A stretch of 38,501 bases of DNA from Treponema sp. (GTDB lineage Bacteria; Spirochaetota; Spirochaetia; Treponematales; Breznakiellaceae). The stretch spans positions 1 through 38,501 of the forward strand of contig JAISBS010000104.1 in assembly GCA_031266075.1 (NCBI GenBank). The letters are read 5' to 3'. Under the pieces are notes generated by a model. That model ran no database searches. It was given only the letters and a program-made list of their open reading frames with translations, and was not told the DNA's origin. Positions 23,381 through 31,093 of the stretch are shown piece by piece. Position numbers and translations under genes: made by a program. Within the stretch, counting starts at the first letter, position 1. The number at the start of each line of letters is the position of its first letter.

Positions 23381-24166
23381 ATGGAATTGAGGAAAAAGGC
23401 CAGGGGAAAAACCCGGCCCTTTTGGGTTTTGCCGGCCCAGCTGGCCCTTCTTGTACTGATTCTGGGAGGAGTGGAAATCGCAGTTTCCCGGAATTATATC
23501 AACCGCATTTTTCTTGCGTCTCCGACGCAGATAGTAGATGAATTGCTTTATATCCTGGGCGAAAATATCCTCTGGGAACATTTGAGCATTTCCCTGCAGG
23601 AATTTTTTGTGGGATACCTGCTTGCGGCAGCTGCCGGATGCGCCATCGGCGTCCTGTTTGTCGTATTCCCCCGGCTTGAAATGTTTTTGAATCCCTATGT
23701 GGCCGCGGTTATGGCGGTGCCCAAAATCGCCATTATGCCCCTCCTGCTTATCTGGTTCGGCATTGGTTTTACCAGCAAAATCGTACTGGTTTTTCTGTTT
23801 TGCGTCTTTACTATCCTCTTTAATACCATCACGGGCGCCAAGGAAACGCCGGCAGGATTTCTCAAGGTTGCCGGAATTTTCAAGGCCACCAGGACCCAGA
23901 CGGTTTTCAAAGTGCTGCTGCCCGCCGCGCTGCCCGGTATTTTTGCGGGGCTGCGGATTACCGCGGGTACGGCCCTGACGGGGGTGTTGTTCGCCGAAAT
24001 GCAGGTCTCCAAAAAAGGACTGGGCTACCTTTTGGTAGAGTCCCAGGCGGTGCTGAACACTCCCCGGATTTTTTTAGTGATCATTTTAATTACTATTTTG
24101 GCGGTACTTTTTGTCGGTATTGTCAATATGAGCGAACGGCTTATCTGCCACCGCTGGAAAGCATAG
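23381..24166 (+). CDS. ABC transporter permease (SsuC/TauC/ThiX-like)
   Basis: A 261-residue inner-membrane permease with about six hydrophobic helices. The cytoplasmic loop that contacts the ATPase reads GIFKATRTQTVFKVLLPAAL, the EAA-loop pattern ending in I/V-x-LP. It belongs to the sulfonate/nitrate/taurine/pyrimidine-precursor importer group. The frame is open from a TTG at 23312; ATG 23381 with AGGAG 10 nt upstream is chosen because the earlier part is Arg-rich and unlike family N-termini. ATG 23321 is an alternative. It is the first gene of the rightward operon, divergent from the ring-cleavage genes. Confidence 0.88.
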   Translation: MELRKKARGKTRPFWVLPAQLALLVLILGGVEIAVSRNYINRIFLASPTQIVDELLYILGENILWEHLSISLQEFFVGYLLAAAAGCAIGVLFVVFPRLEMFLNPYVAAVMAVPKIAIMPLLLIWFGIGFTSKIVLVFLFCVFTILFNTITGAKETPAGFLKVAGIFKATRTQTVFKVLLPAALPGIFAGLRITAGTALTGVLFAEMQVSKKGLGYLLVESQAVLNTPRIFLVIILITILAVLFVGIVNMSERLICHRWKA

Positions 24167-24174
24167 GGTACGAA

Positions 24175-24219
24175 AACCTCTGAAAACTGAAGTTTTTAAA
24201 CAACTCTATTGAACAAGTC
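24175..24219. repeat. Palindromic intergenic repeat, copy E (hybrid arms)
   Basis: The left arm AACCTCTGAAAACT matches the C/D/18032 subfamily. The right half AGTTTTTAAACAACTCTATT matches copies A and B. The inner core still pairs (AAAACT-GA-AGTTTT) but the outer arms do not. It ends with GAACAAGTC, whose reverse complement marks the left edge of the element near 9803. It lies between the permease and binding-protein genes. Confidence 0.65.
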
Positions 24220-24245
24220 GAATACACATTGCAAGGAGGATGAAC

Positions 24246-25355
24246 ATGAATGTTTCATCATTGTTTTTTCGGGCCATAAAGCGCATTGCTGTTGGCGTAT
24301 CCCTGGCCGCCGCGCTTGCCGCCTGCTCAAAGGCCGCTCCCGGAGCCGCCGCGCCGGCGGCCCCGTCTACGGTTGTTTCGTCTCCCAATATGTCCATTGC
24401 CGGCGGCATTCCGCCCTGGGAGGGCTACAATGGGCCGCGCACCAAAATCCGCGATGTCTTTGCCCTGGGGATGACCGGGATCGGCAACCAGTTTGCGATT
24501 GCCAAAGGCTGGTATAAGGACGCCGGCTTCGATCTGGAACACACCGAAGCCAGCGCAATTACCTCCAATGCGGTGGAGGTCTTTGCCGCCGGGGAGGGGG
24601 ATATTGCCGATGGCGACCCCGGCACGTATATCCCCGCCATTGTAAACGGGGTGCCGATCAAAATCGTTGGCAATATGTGGCGTAACCGGGGGGCGTTCTG
24701 GATCATCGCGCAGCCGGGAATCAAAACATTTGAGGATCTCCGGGGGAAAAAAATTGGCACCGGATCGCCCACCGGGGGAATGCGTACCACGACCATGGAA
24801 ACCCTCCGCCTCAACGGTATCGACCCGGAGAAGGATGTGGAACTGGTGGCCGCCGGGTTCTACCAGACCGCCTATGCGGCGCTGATCAGCGGGGCGGTGG
24901 ATGCGACCATTATTCACCAGCCCTTCGCAACCATGGCGCAGCGGGAAGGGAACGGCAATATTCTGGCAAAAACCTGGGAGTACCTGCCGGCATATCATAC
25001 CGGGGTTATCGTTATTTCACAGAAACTGATCGACGAGCAGCCCGATGTGGTAGAACGCCTGCTGCAGGTTTACTATTACGGGAATGAATACGCGCGAACC
25101 CATCTGGATGAATTTTTCCCCTGGGCGGCGAAATACCTCAACCTTCCCGAAGATGTGGCCCGGGAAGCGATAACTGCCGAGATTGAACTTTGGGAAAACG
25201 ATCCCATTGTAGATATTGGCCGCCTCCAGGTAACCCAGAATATGCTTGCCCAATACAAGATGCAGCGCAGCGCTTTGCCGGTGGATAATGTAGTGGATAA
25301 CACCTTTGCGGAACGGGTCGCGCAGACCCTCAAGCTGGGAAAATACCGGGAGTAA
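24246..25355 (+). CDS. ABC transporter substrate-binding lipoprotein (NMT1/SsuA-like)
   Basis: A 369-residue periplasmic-binding-protein type II lipoprotein. The signal sequence ends in LAAALAAC (Cys27), followed by an Ala/Pro-rich tether. The mature domain has features of the NMT1/SsuA/TauA group: FAIAKGWYKDAGFDLEHTEA, VFAAGEGDIADGDPGTYIPA, IKTFEDLRGKKIGTGSPTGG and ALISGAVDATIIHQP. Such proteins bind sulfonates, nitrate, thiamine precursors or aromatic acids; the ligand cannot be told from sequence. AAGGAGG overlaps an earlier in-frame ATG (24240), so ATG 24246, with 6 nt spacing, is the start. Confidence 0.88.
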   Translation: MNVSSLFFRAIKRIAVGVSLAAALAACSKAAPGAAAPAAPSTVVSSPNMSIAGGIPPWEGYNGPRTKIRDVFALGMTGIGNQFAIAKGWYKDAGFDLEHTEASAITSNAVEVFAAGEGDIADGDPGTYIPAIVNGVPIKIVGNMWRNRGAFWIIAQPGIKTFEDLRGKKIGTGSPTGGMRTTTMETLRLNGIDPEKDVELVAAGFYQTAYAALISGAVDATIIHQPFATMAQREGNGNILAKTWEYLPAYHTGVIVISQKLIDEQPDVVERLLQVYYYGNEYARTHLDEFFPWAAKYLNLPEDVAREAITAEIELWENDPIVDIGRLQVTQNMLAQYKMQRSALPVDNVVDNTFAERVAQTLKLGKYRE

Positions 25356-25360
25356 GCGGA

Positions 25361-26140
25361 ATGCCTTCGATAGAAATCCGTCACATTTCCAAGCGGTATC
25401 CGGTTCTGGATACGGAACAGATCCATGCGCTGGAAGATATTAACCTGACGGTCAGGAACGGGGAATTTGTCTGCATCCTGGGCCCCAGCGGATGCGGGAA
25501 AAGCACCCTGCTGGAAATTGTGGCGGGCCTGCTGCCCCCTTCCGATGGGGAAATACTGCTGGACAATCAGGTTCAGGCCGGCACAAACCCGGCTATCGGG
25601 GTGGTGTTTCAGGACGCGGCCCTTTTCCCCTGGCGGAATATCCGCGGCAATGTGGGGTTTGGCCTGGAACTGATGGGACGCAGCCGGGCGGAACGGAAGA
25701 AAAAGGCGGACGCCGCCATTGAGATGGTGGGGCTTGCGGGTATGGGCGACAAATATCCCCACCAGCTTTCCGGCGGTATGCGCCAGCGGGCCGGCCTTGC
25801 CCGGACTCTGGCGGCGGATCCGCAGGTCATTTTGATGGATGAACCCTTTAGCGCGGTGGATCATTTGACCCGGCTCAGCCTGCAGGAGGAAATAATCCGC
25901 ATCTGGCAGAAACAGGGGAAAACCATATTTTTTGTAACCCACGATGTGGGAGAGGCGGTTTATCTGGCAACCAGGGTGATCCTGTTAAGCTCCCGGCCCG
26001 GGAAGATTCAGCAAATTTTTGAAGTGCCCTTTGCCCACCCCCGGGACCGGAACAGTCAGGGCCTCCTCACGATTGTTGAGCGGATTTATATGGGGATAAA
26101 CAATCCCCTGGCATCCGGCGATATCGAATACAACCTGTAA
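25361..26140 (+). CDS. ABC transporter ATP-binding protein (SsuB/TauB-like)
   Basis: A 259-residue ATPase that powers the importer. Walker A is GPSGCGKST (41-49), the Q-loop is VFQDAALFPW, the signature is LSGGMRQRAGLARTL, Walker B with D-loop is VILMDEPFSAVD, and the H-loop is VTHDVGEA. The stop of the binding-protein gene lies 5 bp upstream and contributes to a GGGAG ribosome site. All catalytic motifs are intact. Confidence 0.93.
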   Translation: MPSIEIRHISKRYPVLDTEQIHALEDINLTVRNGEFVCILGPSGCGKSTLLEIVAGLLPPSDGEILLDNQVQAGTNPAIGVVFQDAALFPWRNIRGNVGFGLELMGRSRAERKKKADAAIEMVGLAGMGDKYPHQLSGGMRQRAGLARTLAADPQVILMDEPFSAVDHLTRLSLQEEIIRIWQKQGKTIFFVTHDVGEAVYLATRVILLSSRPGKIQQIFEVPFAHPRDRNSQGLLTIVERIYMGINNPLASGDIEYNL

Positions 26141-26151
26141 AGGAGCGTGTT

Positions 26152-27012
26152 ATGGCGGCAAACGATCAAGATATTCAAAAAATTCTTGCGTCCTTTAATC
26201 TGGCCGATGAAGAATACCTTGCCCTGGATGAAACCGAATTCCGGGCGCGGTTCCGGGAACGGATTCATCATACCCTGGAAATTCAGGTCTACGCTAACGC
26301 ATACCGCGGCGGGAAACCTCTGGGGGACAAGCAGGCGGATACGGTAAAACGGCTTGTTGCCCTTTGGGAAAAACGGGGGCTTTCCCGCGAGCTGCCTGAA
26401 TACGGGTACGCGCAAAAACTGCTGGGCTTTGCCGGCGCCAGGGCCGCGGGGGAACCGGTTGATTTATCTCCCTTTGCGCCCCGGCCTCTTGGCGATACCG
26501 AACGGGAAGCGTTTTTTACTATTGTAAAAGAGCGCCGTTCTGTCCGGGAGTTCACCAGCCGGCGGGTGCCCGATGCATTGATAGACCGGATTCTGGAGGC
26601 GGGTCTTTGGGCGGCCCACTCCTGCAACCTCCAGTCGATCCGTTACCTGGTGGTCCGGGAAGAAGTGAGCCCCGGTCTTTTCCGGGGAAGCGATGTTCCC
26701 GGCGGGCCGGTGCATCTGGTGATTCTCCAGGATGAGCGGGTGTACCGGGCCAATCCCCTGAACCCGGTCCGGAACCGCCTGCTTGACGCCGGGGCGGCGG
26801 CGCAGAATATTGCCCTGGCAGCCCACGCCATCGGCCTGGAAGGGGTGTGGCTTACTTTTAATGACGAGATCGCCGGGCGCCTTCGCAAACACTACCGGAT
26901 TGACGGCCACATTAGCCTGGTTACCTATGTAGATGTCGGTTATGGCGATCAGACCCCCTGCCCCATCCCCCGGCTCCCGGTGGATGAAGCAGTGCTGGGC
27001 CGGGACCGGTAA
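26152..27012 (+). CDS. Nitroreductase-family protein with N-terminal extension
   Basis: A 286-residue protein. Residues 115-280 form a nitroreductase-type FMN fold. FMN-contact motifs include ERRSVREF (about 127-134), HSCNLQSIRYLVV in place of the common SxxNxQPW, and the C-terminal AHAIGLEGVWLTF. The first ~110 residues are helical and lack the cysteines of the ferredoxin-fused nitroreductases; I do not recognise them. The family reduces nitro groups, quinones, enones or flavins with NAD(P)H, so a reductive step on the imported substrate is plausible. AGGAG lies 6 nt before the ATG, 11 bp after the ATPase stop. Confidence 0.8.
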   Translation: MAANDQDIQKILASFNLADEEYLALDETEFRARFRERIHHTLEIQVYANAYRGGKPLGDKQADTVKRLVALWEKRGLSRELPEYGYAQKLLGFAGARAAGEPVDLSPFAPRPLGDTEREAFFTIVKERRSVREFTSRRVPDALIDRILEAGLWAAHSCNLQSIRYLVVREEVSPGLFRGSDVPGGPVHLVILQDERVYRANPLNPVRNRLLDAGAAAQNIALAAHAIGLEGVWLTFNDEIAGRLRKHYRIDGHISLVTYVDVGYGDQTPCPIPRLPVDEAVLGRDR

Positions 27013-27040
27013 TCCGGGTGTGTAAAAAGGAGCGGTTCTG

Positions 27041-28855
27041 ATGGGACATATCAGCAGGGTAATTGAAAGCGATGTACTGGTGATCGGCGGCGCCGGAGCG
27101 GCGGCGATGAGCGCGGTACGGGCAAGCCGGGAAGGAGTCTCCGTGGTGGCGGTCTCCAAGGGCAAGGCGGGAAAAAGCGGCAACACTATCATGATAGGGG
27201 GCGGCTTTGGCGTTGACGGCGAAGGGGCCAGGGAAATATGCGGCGAAGCGGCGGCCAACCCGGAATATACCCGGGAAAAATCTTTCAAAAAACTTGCGGC
27301 CAGCGGCTTCTACCTTGGGGATCAGCGGCTGCAAAAAATTTATGTGGATGCCGGGCCGCCGGCGGTAAAGGAATGTCTTGACTGGGCAAAAGCGGCGGGA
27401 CAGTTGTTTTGCTTTAACCCTGCCGGATGCAGCTGGCTTACCTCCGGGGCCGCCTTTGGCAGGACCGTGGCCGGGGGGCTGGCGGCGCAGCCGGGCATCA
27501 GTGTCCATGAAGATGTGTTTATTGCCGAGCTTTTAAGCAGAGACGGCCAGGTGTGCGGCGCTTTGGGGATCGATATTTATTCCGGCGAATTTGTTCAATA
27601 CAATGCCGGGGCGGTTATCCTGGCCACCGGGGGGTATCAGCCTTTTTCGATAAAAAATTCCCACAGCGATATGACCGGGGACGGCATTGCCCTGGCCCTG
27701 CGAGCGGGATGCCGGATTGTAGATATGGAATTCCTCCTGTTTATCGGCACTATTCTGGAACCGCTCTGGGCCAGGGGTTCCCTGATTCCGTTTTTGTTTA
27801 CCATCCCCGGATTTTTCCCCCTGCGGGCCCGGATGACGGATCTTGACGGTGTTGAATTGTCATTCCCGCCGGATCCCCGGTACCGGGTGGGGCCCACCAG
27901 CAGCAAGGTCAATAAACTGCTGATGGCCGAATTTTATGGCCGGGGGATCTTTGAAAAAATCGATACCCATGGCAATGCCTTTTATTATGATTATTCCGCC
28001 TATCGTGATGAAGAAATCCGGGATGCCTTTCGGGCCTTTGCGGGCCGGGAAAAAACCTGGCACCGGGAGGGCTTTTATAACGGCATCGATCTTTCCCGGC
28101 TGGCGGAAGATATTATCCGGAACGGGAAACGGATGAAAGCCGCCTTTGGTAACGAGTACAGCATGGGCGGCGTGGTGGTAGAACCGGATTTTTCCACCGG
28201 TGTTCCCGGCCTCTACGCGGCGGGGGAGGTAACCGGCGGCGCCTTTGGAGCCTTCCGCTCGGGAGACGGACTTACGGAGATGCTGGCCCACGGCTATATC
28301 GCCGGGGTTTCCGCGGCGGCTTTCGCAAAATCGGCGAAGCATCATCCGGTTCCCGCCGATGCGGAAGAAAAGGCCGGGGAACTATTGGCCCCCTTTTCCC
28401 GCCCCAATGGATTGAGCCCCGCCGGGGCCCGGGCCGAACTTGAACGGATCTGCGACGAAGGCTTTGATTTTTTCCGGGAGGGAAAGCGGCTGGAAAAGGC
28501 ATACGGGGAAATTACGGAACTGCGGAAAAATCTTGACGGATTGTCTATCCCCGAAAAAGACCGGCGTTATAACCTGGAATGGCTGAATGCGGTGATGGCC
28601 CGCAATCTGGCCCTCTGCGCCGAAAGCGGCATTTACGGGGCCCTGAACCGGAAGGAAAGCCGGGGTACTCATCTGCGGGCCGATTACCCGGAGCTGAACA
28701 ACCGGGACTTTCTGTTCAGTTTCAACGCCGCCCTGAAAGACGGCAGGCTGGTCTATTCCCGGGAGCGGCCCCGGGCCTGGTATCTGCCCCTTTGTGAATC
28801 CAACTATCCGTCAACAGCCGAGTACCTGGCGGATCAGGTTTTGCGGGAGGTGTGA
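27041..28855 (+). CDS. FAD-dependent fumarate-reductase/SdhA-like flavoprotein
   Basis: A 604-residue flavoprotein. The FAD motif is VLVIGGAGAAAMSA near the N-terminus. The succinate-dehydrogenase-like architecture shows in GVPGLYAAGEVTGGAFG, SGDGLTEMLAHGYIAG and the C-terminal RKESRGTHLRADYP. Two departures from true fumarate reductases are visible. The covalent-FAD histidine of RSHT is Asn48 (KSGNT), so FAD is probably non-covalent. The substrate histidine of HYTMGG is replaced (EYSMGG). It may therefore reduce an enoate other than fumarate, or oxidise another acid. AAGGAG precedes the ATG. Its stop is followed at once by the [2Fe-2S] gene, which probably delivers electrons to it. Confidence 0.85.
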   Translation: MGHISRVIESDVLVIGGAGAAAMSAVRASREGVSVVAVSKGKAGKSGNTIMIGGGFGVDGEGAREICGEAAANPEYTREKSFKKLAASGFYLGDQRLQKIYVDAGPPAVKECLDWAKAAGQLFCFNPAGCSWLTSGAAFGRTVAGGLAAQPGISVHEDVFIAELLSRDGQVCGALGIDIYSGEFVQYNAGAVILATGGYQPFSIKNSHSDMTGDGIALALRAGCRIVDMEFLLFIGTILEPLWARGSLIPFLFTIPGFFPLRARMTDLDGVELSFPPDPRYRVGPTSSKVNKLLMAEFYGRGIFEKIDTHGNAFYYDYSAYRDEEIRDAFRAFAGREKTWHREGFYNGIDLSRLAEDIIRNGKRMKAAFGNEYSMGGVVVEPDFSTGVPGLYAAGEVTGGAFGAFRSGDGLTEMLAHGYIAGVSAAAFAKSAKHHPVPADAEEKAGELLAPFSRPNGLSPAGARAELERICDEGFDFFREGKRLEKAYGEITELRKNLDGLSIPEKDRRYNLEWLNAVMARNLALCAESGIYGALNRKESRGTHLRADYPELNNRDFLFSFNAALKDGRLVYSRERPRAWYLPLCESNYPSTAEYLADQVLREV

Positions 28856-28857
28856 TT

Positions 28858-29148
28858 ATGCAGGTAGCTGTTAAACGCGGCGGAGCGGTGTCCCGTTATG
28901 AGGTGCCGGATTCCGATCAGGCCCGGACTCTGATGCAGATTCTGGATTATATTTATCTGAACCTGGATCACAGCCTGGCCTACTACCGGCACAGCGCCTG
29001 CGGTCAGGGGATCTGCGGACGCTGCGTCGTCCGGGCAAACGGGAAGAATGTACTGGCCTGTGTAGAAAAACTGGAACCCGGAGCCGAGCCCCTGCTTCTT
29101 GAGCCTGCGGGGAAAAATGTGGTCAGGGATTTGGTAACCAGCAATTAG
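28858..29148 (+). CDS. Stand-alone [2Fe-2S] protein like the SdhB/FrdB N-terminal domain
   Basis: A 96-residue protein with C48-x4-C53-x2-C56-x11-C68 (ACGQGICGRC and NVLAC), exactly the spacing of the [2Fe-2S] domain of SdhB/FrdB. The second SdhB domain, which holds the 4Fe-4S and 3Fe-4S clusters, is missing, and no further cysteines follow. The start is ATG 28858, 7 nt after GGAGG; a GTG at 28852 overlaps the flavoprotein stop and is less likely. I infer a minimal electron-transfer subunit for the preceding flavoprotein, without a membrane anchor or quinone site. Confidence 0.85.
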   Translation: MQVAVKRGGAVSRYEVPDSDQARTLMQILDYIYLNLDHSLAYYRHSACGQGICGRCVVRANGKNVLACVEKLEPGAEPLLLEPAGKNVVRDLVTSN

Positions 29149-29153
29149 TGTCC

Positions 29154-29196
29154 GTCCACAAAGTGCGAACTTTCGGTTCGAGGTTACTTTGTGGAC
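29154..29196. repeat. Large cruciform-like inverted repeat
   Basis: Perfect 11 bp arms GTCCACAAAGT (29154-29164) and ACTTTGTGGAC (29186-29196) enclose a second hairpin, CGAAC-tttcg-GTTCG (29166-29180). The outer arms extend a few bases with one mismatch. It sits in the 78 bp gap between the [2Fe-2S] and M20 genes, with no U-tract. Confidence 0.6.
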
Positions 29197-29226
29197 AGAC
29201 TCTGATTAAAATGCAAGGAAAAAATT

Positions 29227-30570
29227 ATGGATCATATTGAAGAACGGATCATCCGGCGGATAGCGGAAAACCGGGAACGGATTATTCAGTTTGCCCGGGA
29301 CATATACCGTCATGCGGAACTGGGGTTTAAGGAAACCCGGACCGCCGCACAATTTGAAGGGCTGCTGCGCGGACTGAAACTGCCGCGCATTGATACGGGG
29401 CTGGCGCTTACCGGGGTCAAGGGTTCCCTCAAGCCGCAGGAGGCGGCGGGTCCCCGGCTGGCCCTTATCGGCGAACTGGACGCCCTGCGGATACCCGCCC
29501 ATCCCTATGCCAACCCCGAAACCCAGGGAGCCCATTGCTGCGGGCACCATGCCCAGCTTGCCGGGATCGCGGGCGCCGCCATTGCCCTGGCGGATCCCGA
29601 AACGGCGGCGGCGCTGGACGGCAACGTGGTGTTTTTTGCGGTTCCCGCGGAGGAGTACGGGGAAATCGCCTTCAAAAACCAACTTCGGGAAGCGGGGAAA
29701 ATCCGGTACGGCGGCGGTAAATGCGAACTCATCCGCACCGGCGCTTTTGACGACATAGACCTCAGCATCTGCCACCACAGCAGTAACGAGGGAATATCGG
29801 TGGGGAACGGCAGCAGCAACGGTTTTGTGTCCAAGGTAATCCGCATTTTGGGCCGGTCGGCCCACGCGGCGGCGGCGCCCCACCTGGGGATCAACGCCCT
29901 GAACGCTGCGGCTCTGGGCCATGCGGCTTTACAGTTCCACCGGGAAACTTTCCGGGATGAGGATTCGATCCGCATACACCCCATCATCACCAAAGGCGGC
30001 GACCTGGTAAATGTGATCCCCGACGAAGTAGTGCTGGAAGCCCTGGTTCGGGGGAAAACCAAGGAGGCCATTCTGGACGCGAATTTCAAAACCGACCGTT
30101 CCTACCGGGCCGGAGCCGAAGCCCTGGGCGCGGGGTATGAAATTGAAACCATGCCGGGTTATCTCCCCATGATCCCCACACCGGCCCATCCGGCGCTGGT
30201 GGAAGCGGCCCGGCTGGCGGCTCCCGGAGCCGAAGTGGTTTTGACAGACCCCCAAAAACACGGCAGCGCCTCTACCGATGTGGGAGACCTGCAGCATATC
30301 CAGCCGGTTTTGAATTTTAATACCGGGGGTACCAGAGGGGCCTATCATTCCCCCATGTTTGAAATCGTGGATGAAGAAGAAGCGTATATTACCACCGCCA
30401 AAATTTTTGCCCTGGGAGCTTACCGGCTCCTGCGGGACAAGGCCGCGGCGGCCAGGGAAATCATCGAAGCGTATCATCCTGAGTTTACCAGAGACGGGTA
30501 TACCGCCTTTATGGAATCCCTGATAAAAAAAGAGCGGAAGGAGGCGCGGGGGAATGAGCGGGAATCATAA
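29227..30570 (+). CDS. M20D-family amidohydrolase/peptidase
   Basis: A 447-residue zinc-dependent hydrolase of the M20D group (AbgB, hippurate and N-acyl amino acid hydrolases). Motifs: GELDAL (82-87), AHCCGHHAQLAG (Cys105/His107 as likely ligands), PAEEYGE, CHHSSNEG, the dimerisation-domain segment GRSAHAAAAPHLGINAL, and the final histidine in YHSPMFEI. The CGHHAQ version resembles AbgB-type CGHN more than the usual CGHDxH. Likely reaction: cleavage of an amide or carbamoyl bond in a small, probably imported, molecule. AAGGA lies 7 nt before the ATG. The 3' end overlaps the next gene by 17 bp, so the two are coupled. Confidence 0.85.
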   Translation: MDHIEERIIRRIAENRERIIQFARDIYRHAELGFKETRTAAQFEGLLRGLKLPRIDTGLALTGVKGSLKPQEAAGPRLALIGELDALRIPAHPYANPETQGAHCCGHHAQLAGIAGAAIALADPETAAALDGNVVFFAVPAEEYGEIAFKNQLREAGKIRYGGGKCELIRTGAFDDIDLSICHHSSNEGISVGNGSSNGFVSKVIRILGRSAHAAAAPHLGINALNAAALGHAALQFHRETFRDEDSIRIHPIITKGGDLVNVIPDEVVLEALVRGKTKEAILDANFKTDRSYRAGAEALGAGYEIETMPGYLPMIPTPAHPALVEAARLAAPGAEVVLTDPQKHGSASTDVGDLQHIQPVLNFNTGGTRGAYHSPMFEIVDEEEAYITTAKIFALGAYRLLRDKAAAAREIIEAYHPEFTRDGYTAFMESLIKKERKEARGNERES

Positions 30571-31093
30571 AAACGCGGATATCAGCGGGATCAGGCTGGC
30601 GTGCCGCCAGTTTGCCATGCTGTATTTTCAGTTTTGCAGAACCCTGGTGGAATCAAACGGCGAGGCGGCGGCCCTGGAGCTGGTACAAAAAACCATTTTC
30701 CGCCTGGCCCTGGACCGGACCGACCGGATCCGGGCAAAGGCGGACGCGGAAGGGCTGACCCCTACGGCAGAAAACTTTATGCGGGTGAACGACCTGCCCT
30801 TTACCGCCTGGAAGGACTGGGAACCGGATATGGGCGGCCTCCGCTGCCCCTACGCCGAAGCCTGGCGGGAATATTATGCGGAGTACCCCTGGTTCAAACG
30901 CTTTGCGTCCCTGTATTGCGATGTGATCGACACTACCAATATTGAAAATTTTTCCCGGACTACTTCCCACCGGATCACCGCCAACCTTATATGGGGAGAC
31001 CCGGCCTGTGAGCGGGAATATTTTGAAAGCGAAGCGGTCAAACGCGGTGTATTTACCTACGGGAAGCGGGACGAACCGGCGGAGCGGCGCTAA
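30554..31093 (+). CDS. L-2-amino-thiazoline-4-carboxylic acid hydrolase-like protein
   Basis: A 179-residue soluble protein. GLRCPYAEAWREYYAEYPWF, LYCDVIDTTNIENFS and SHRITANLIWGDPACEREYF look like the ATC_hydrolase family. Its founding member opens the thiazoline ring of 2-amino-thiazoline-4-carboxylate. Three cysteines lie in conserved-looking positions. In the known Pseudomonas pathway the next step is an M20-type N-carbamoyl-cysteine hydrolase, and here the overlapping upstream gene is also an M20 enzyme. Assignment is from memory of the family and the true substrate may differ. AAGGAGG lies 9 nt before the ATG. The stop overlaps the convergent transketolase stop by 4 bp. Confidence 0.6.
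   Translation: MSGNHKNADISGIRLACRQFAMLYFQFCRTLVESNGEAAALELVQKTIFRLALDRTDRIRAKADAEGLTPTAENFMRVNDLPFTAWKDWEPDMGGLRCPYAEAWREYYAEYPWFKRFASLYCDVIDTTNIENFSRTTSHRITANLIWGDPACEREYFESEAVKRGVFTYGKRDEPAERR

Noticed and set aside
27041-29148. Ordinary fumarate reductase/succinate dehydrogenase operon
   Set aside because: No SdhC/D anchors, only the first SdhB domain, and changed active-site motifs in the flavoprotein.
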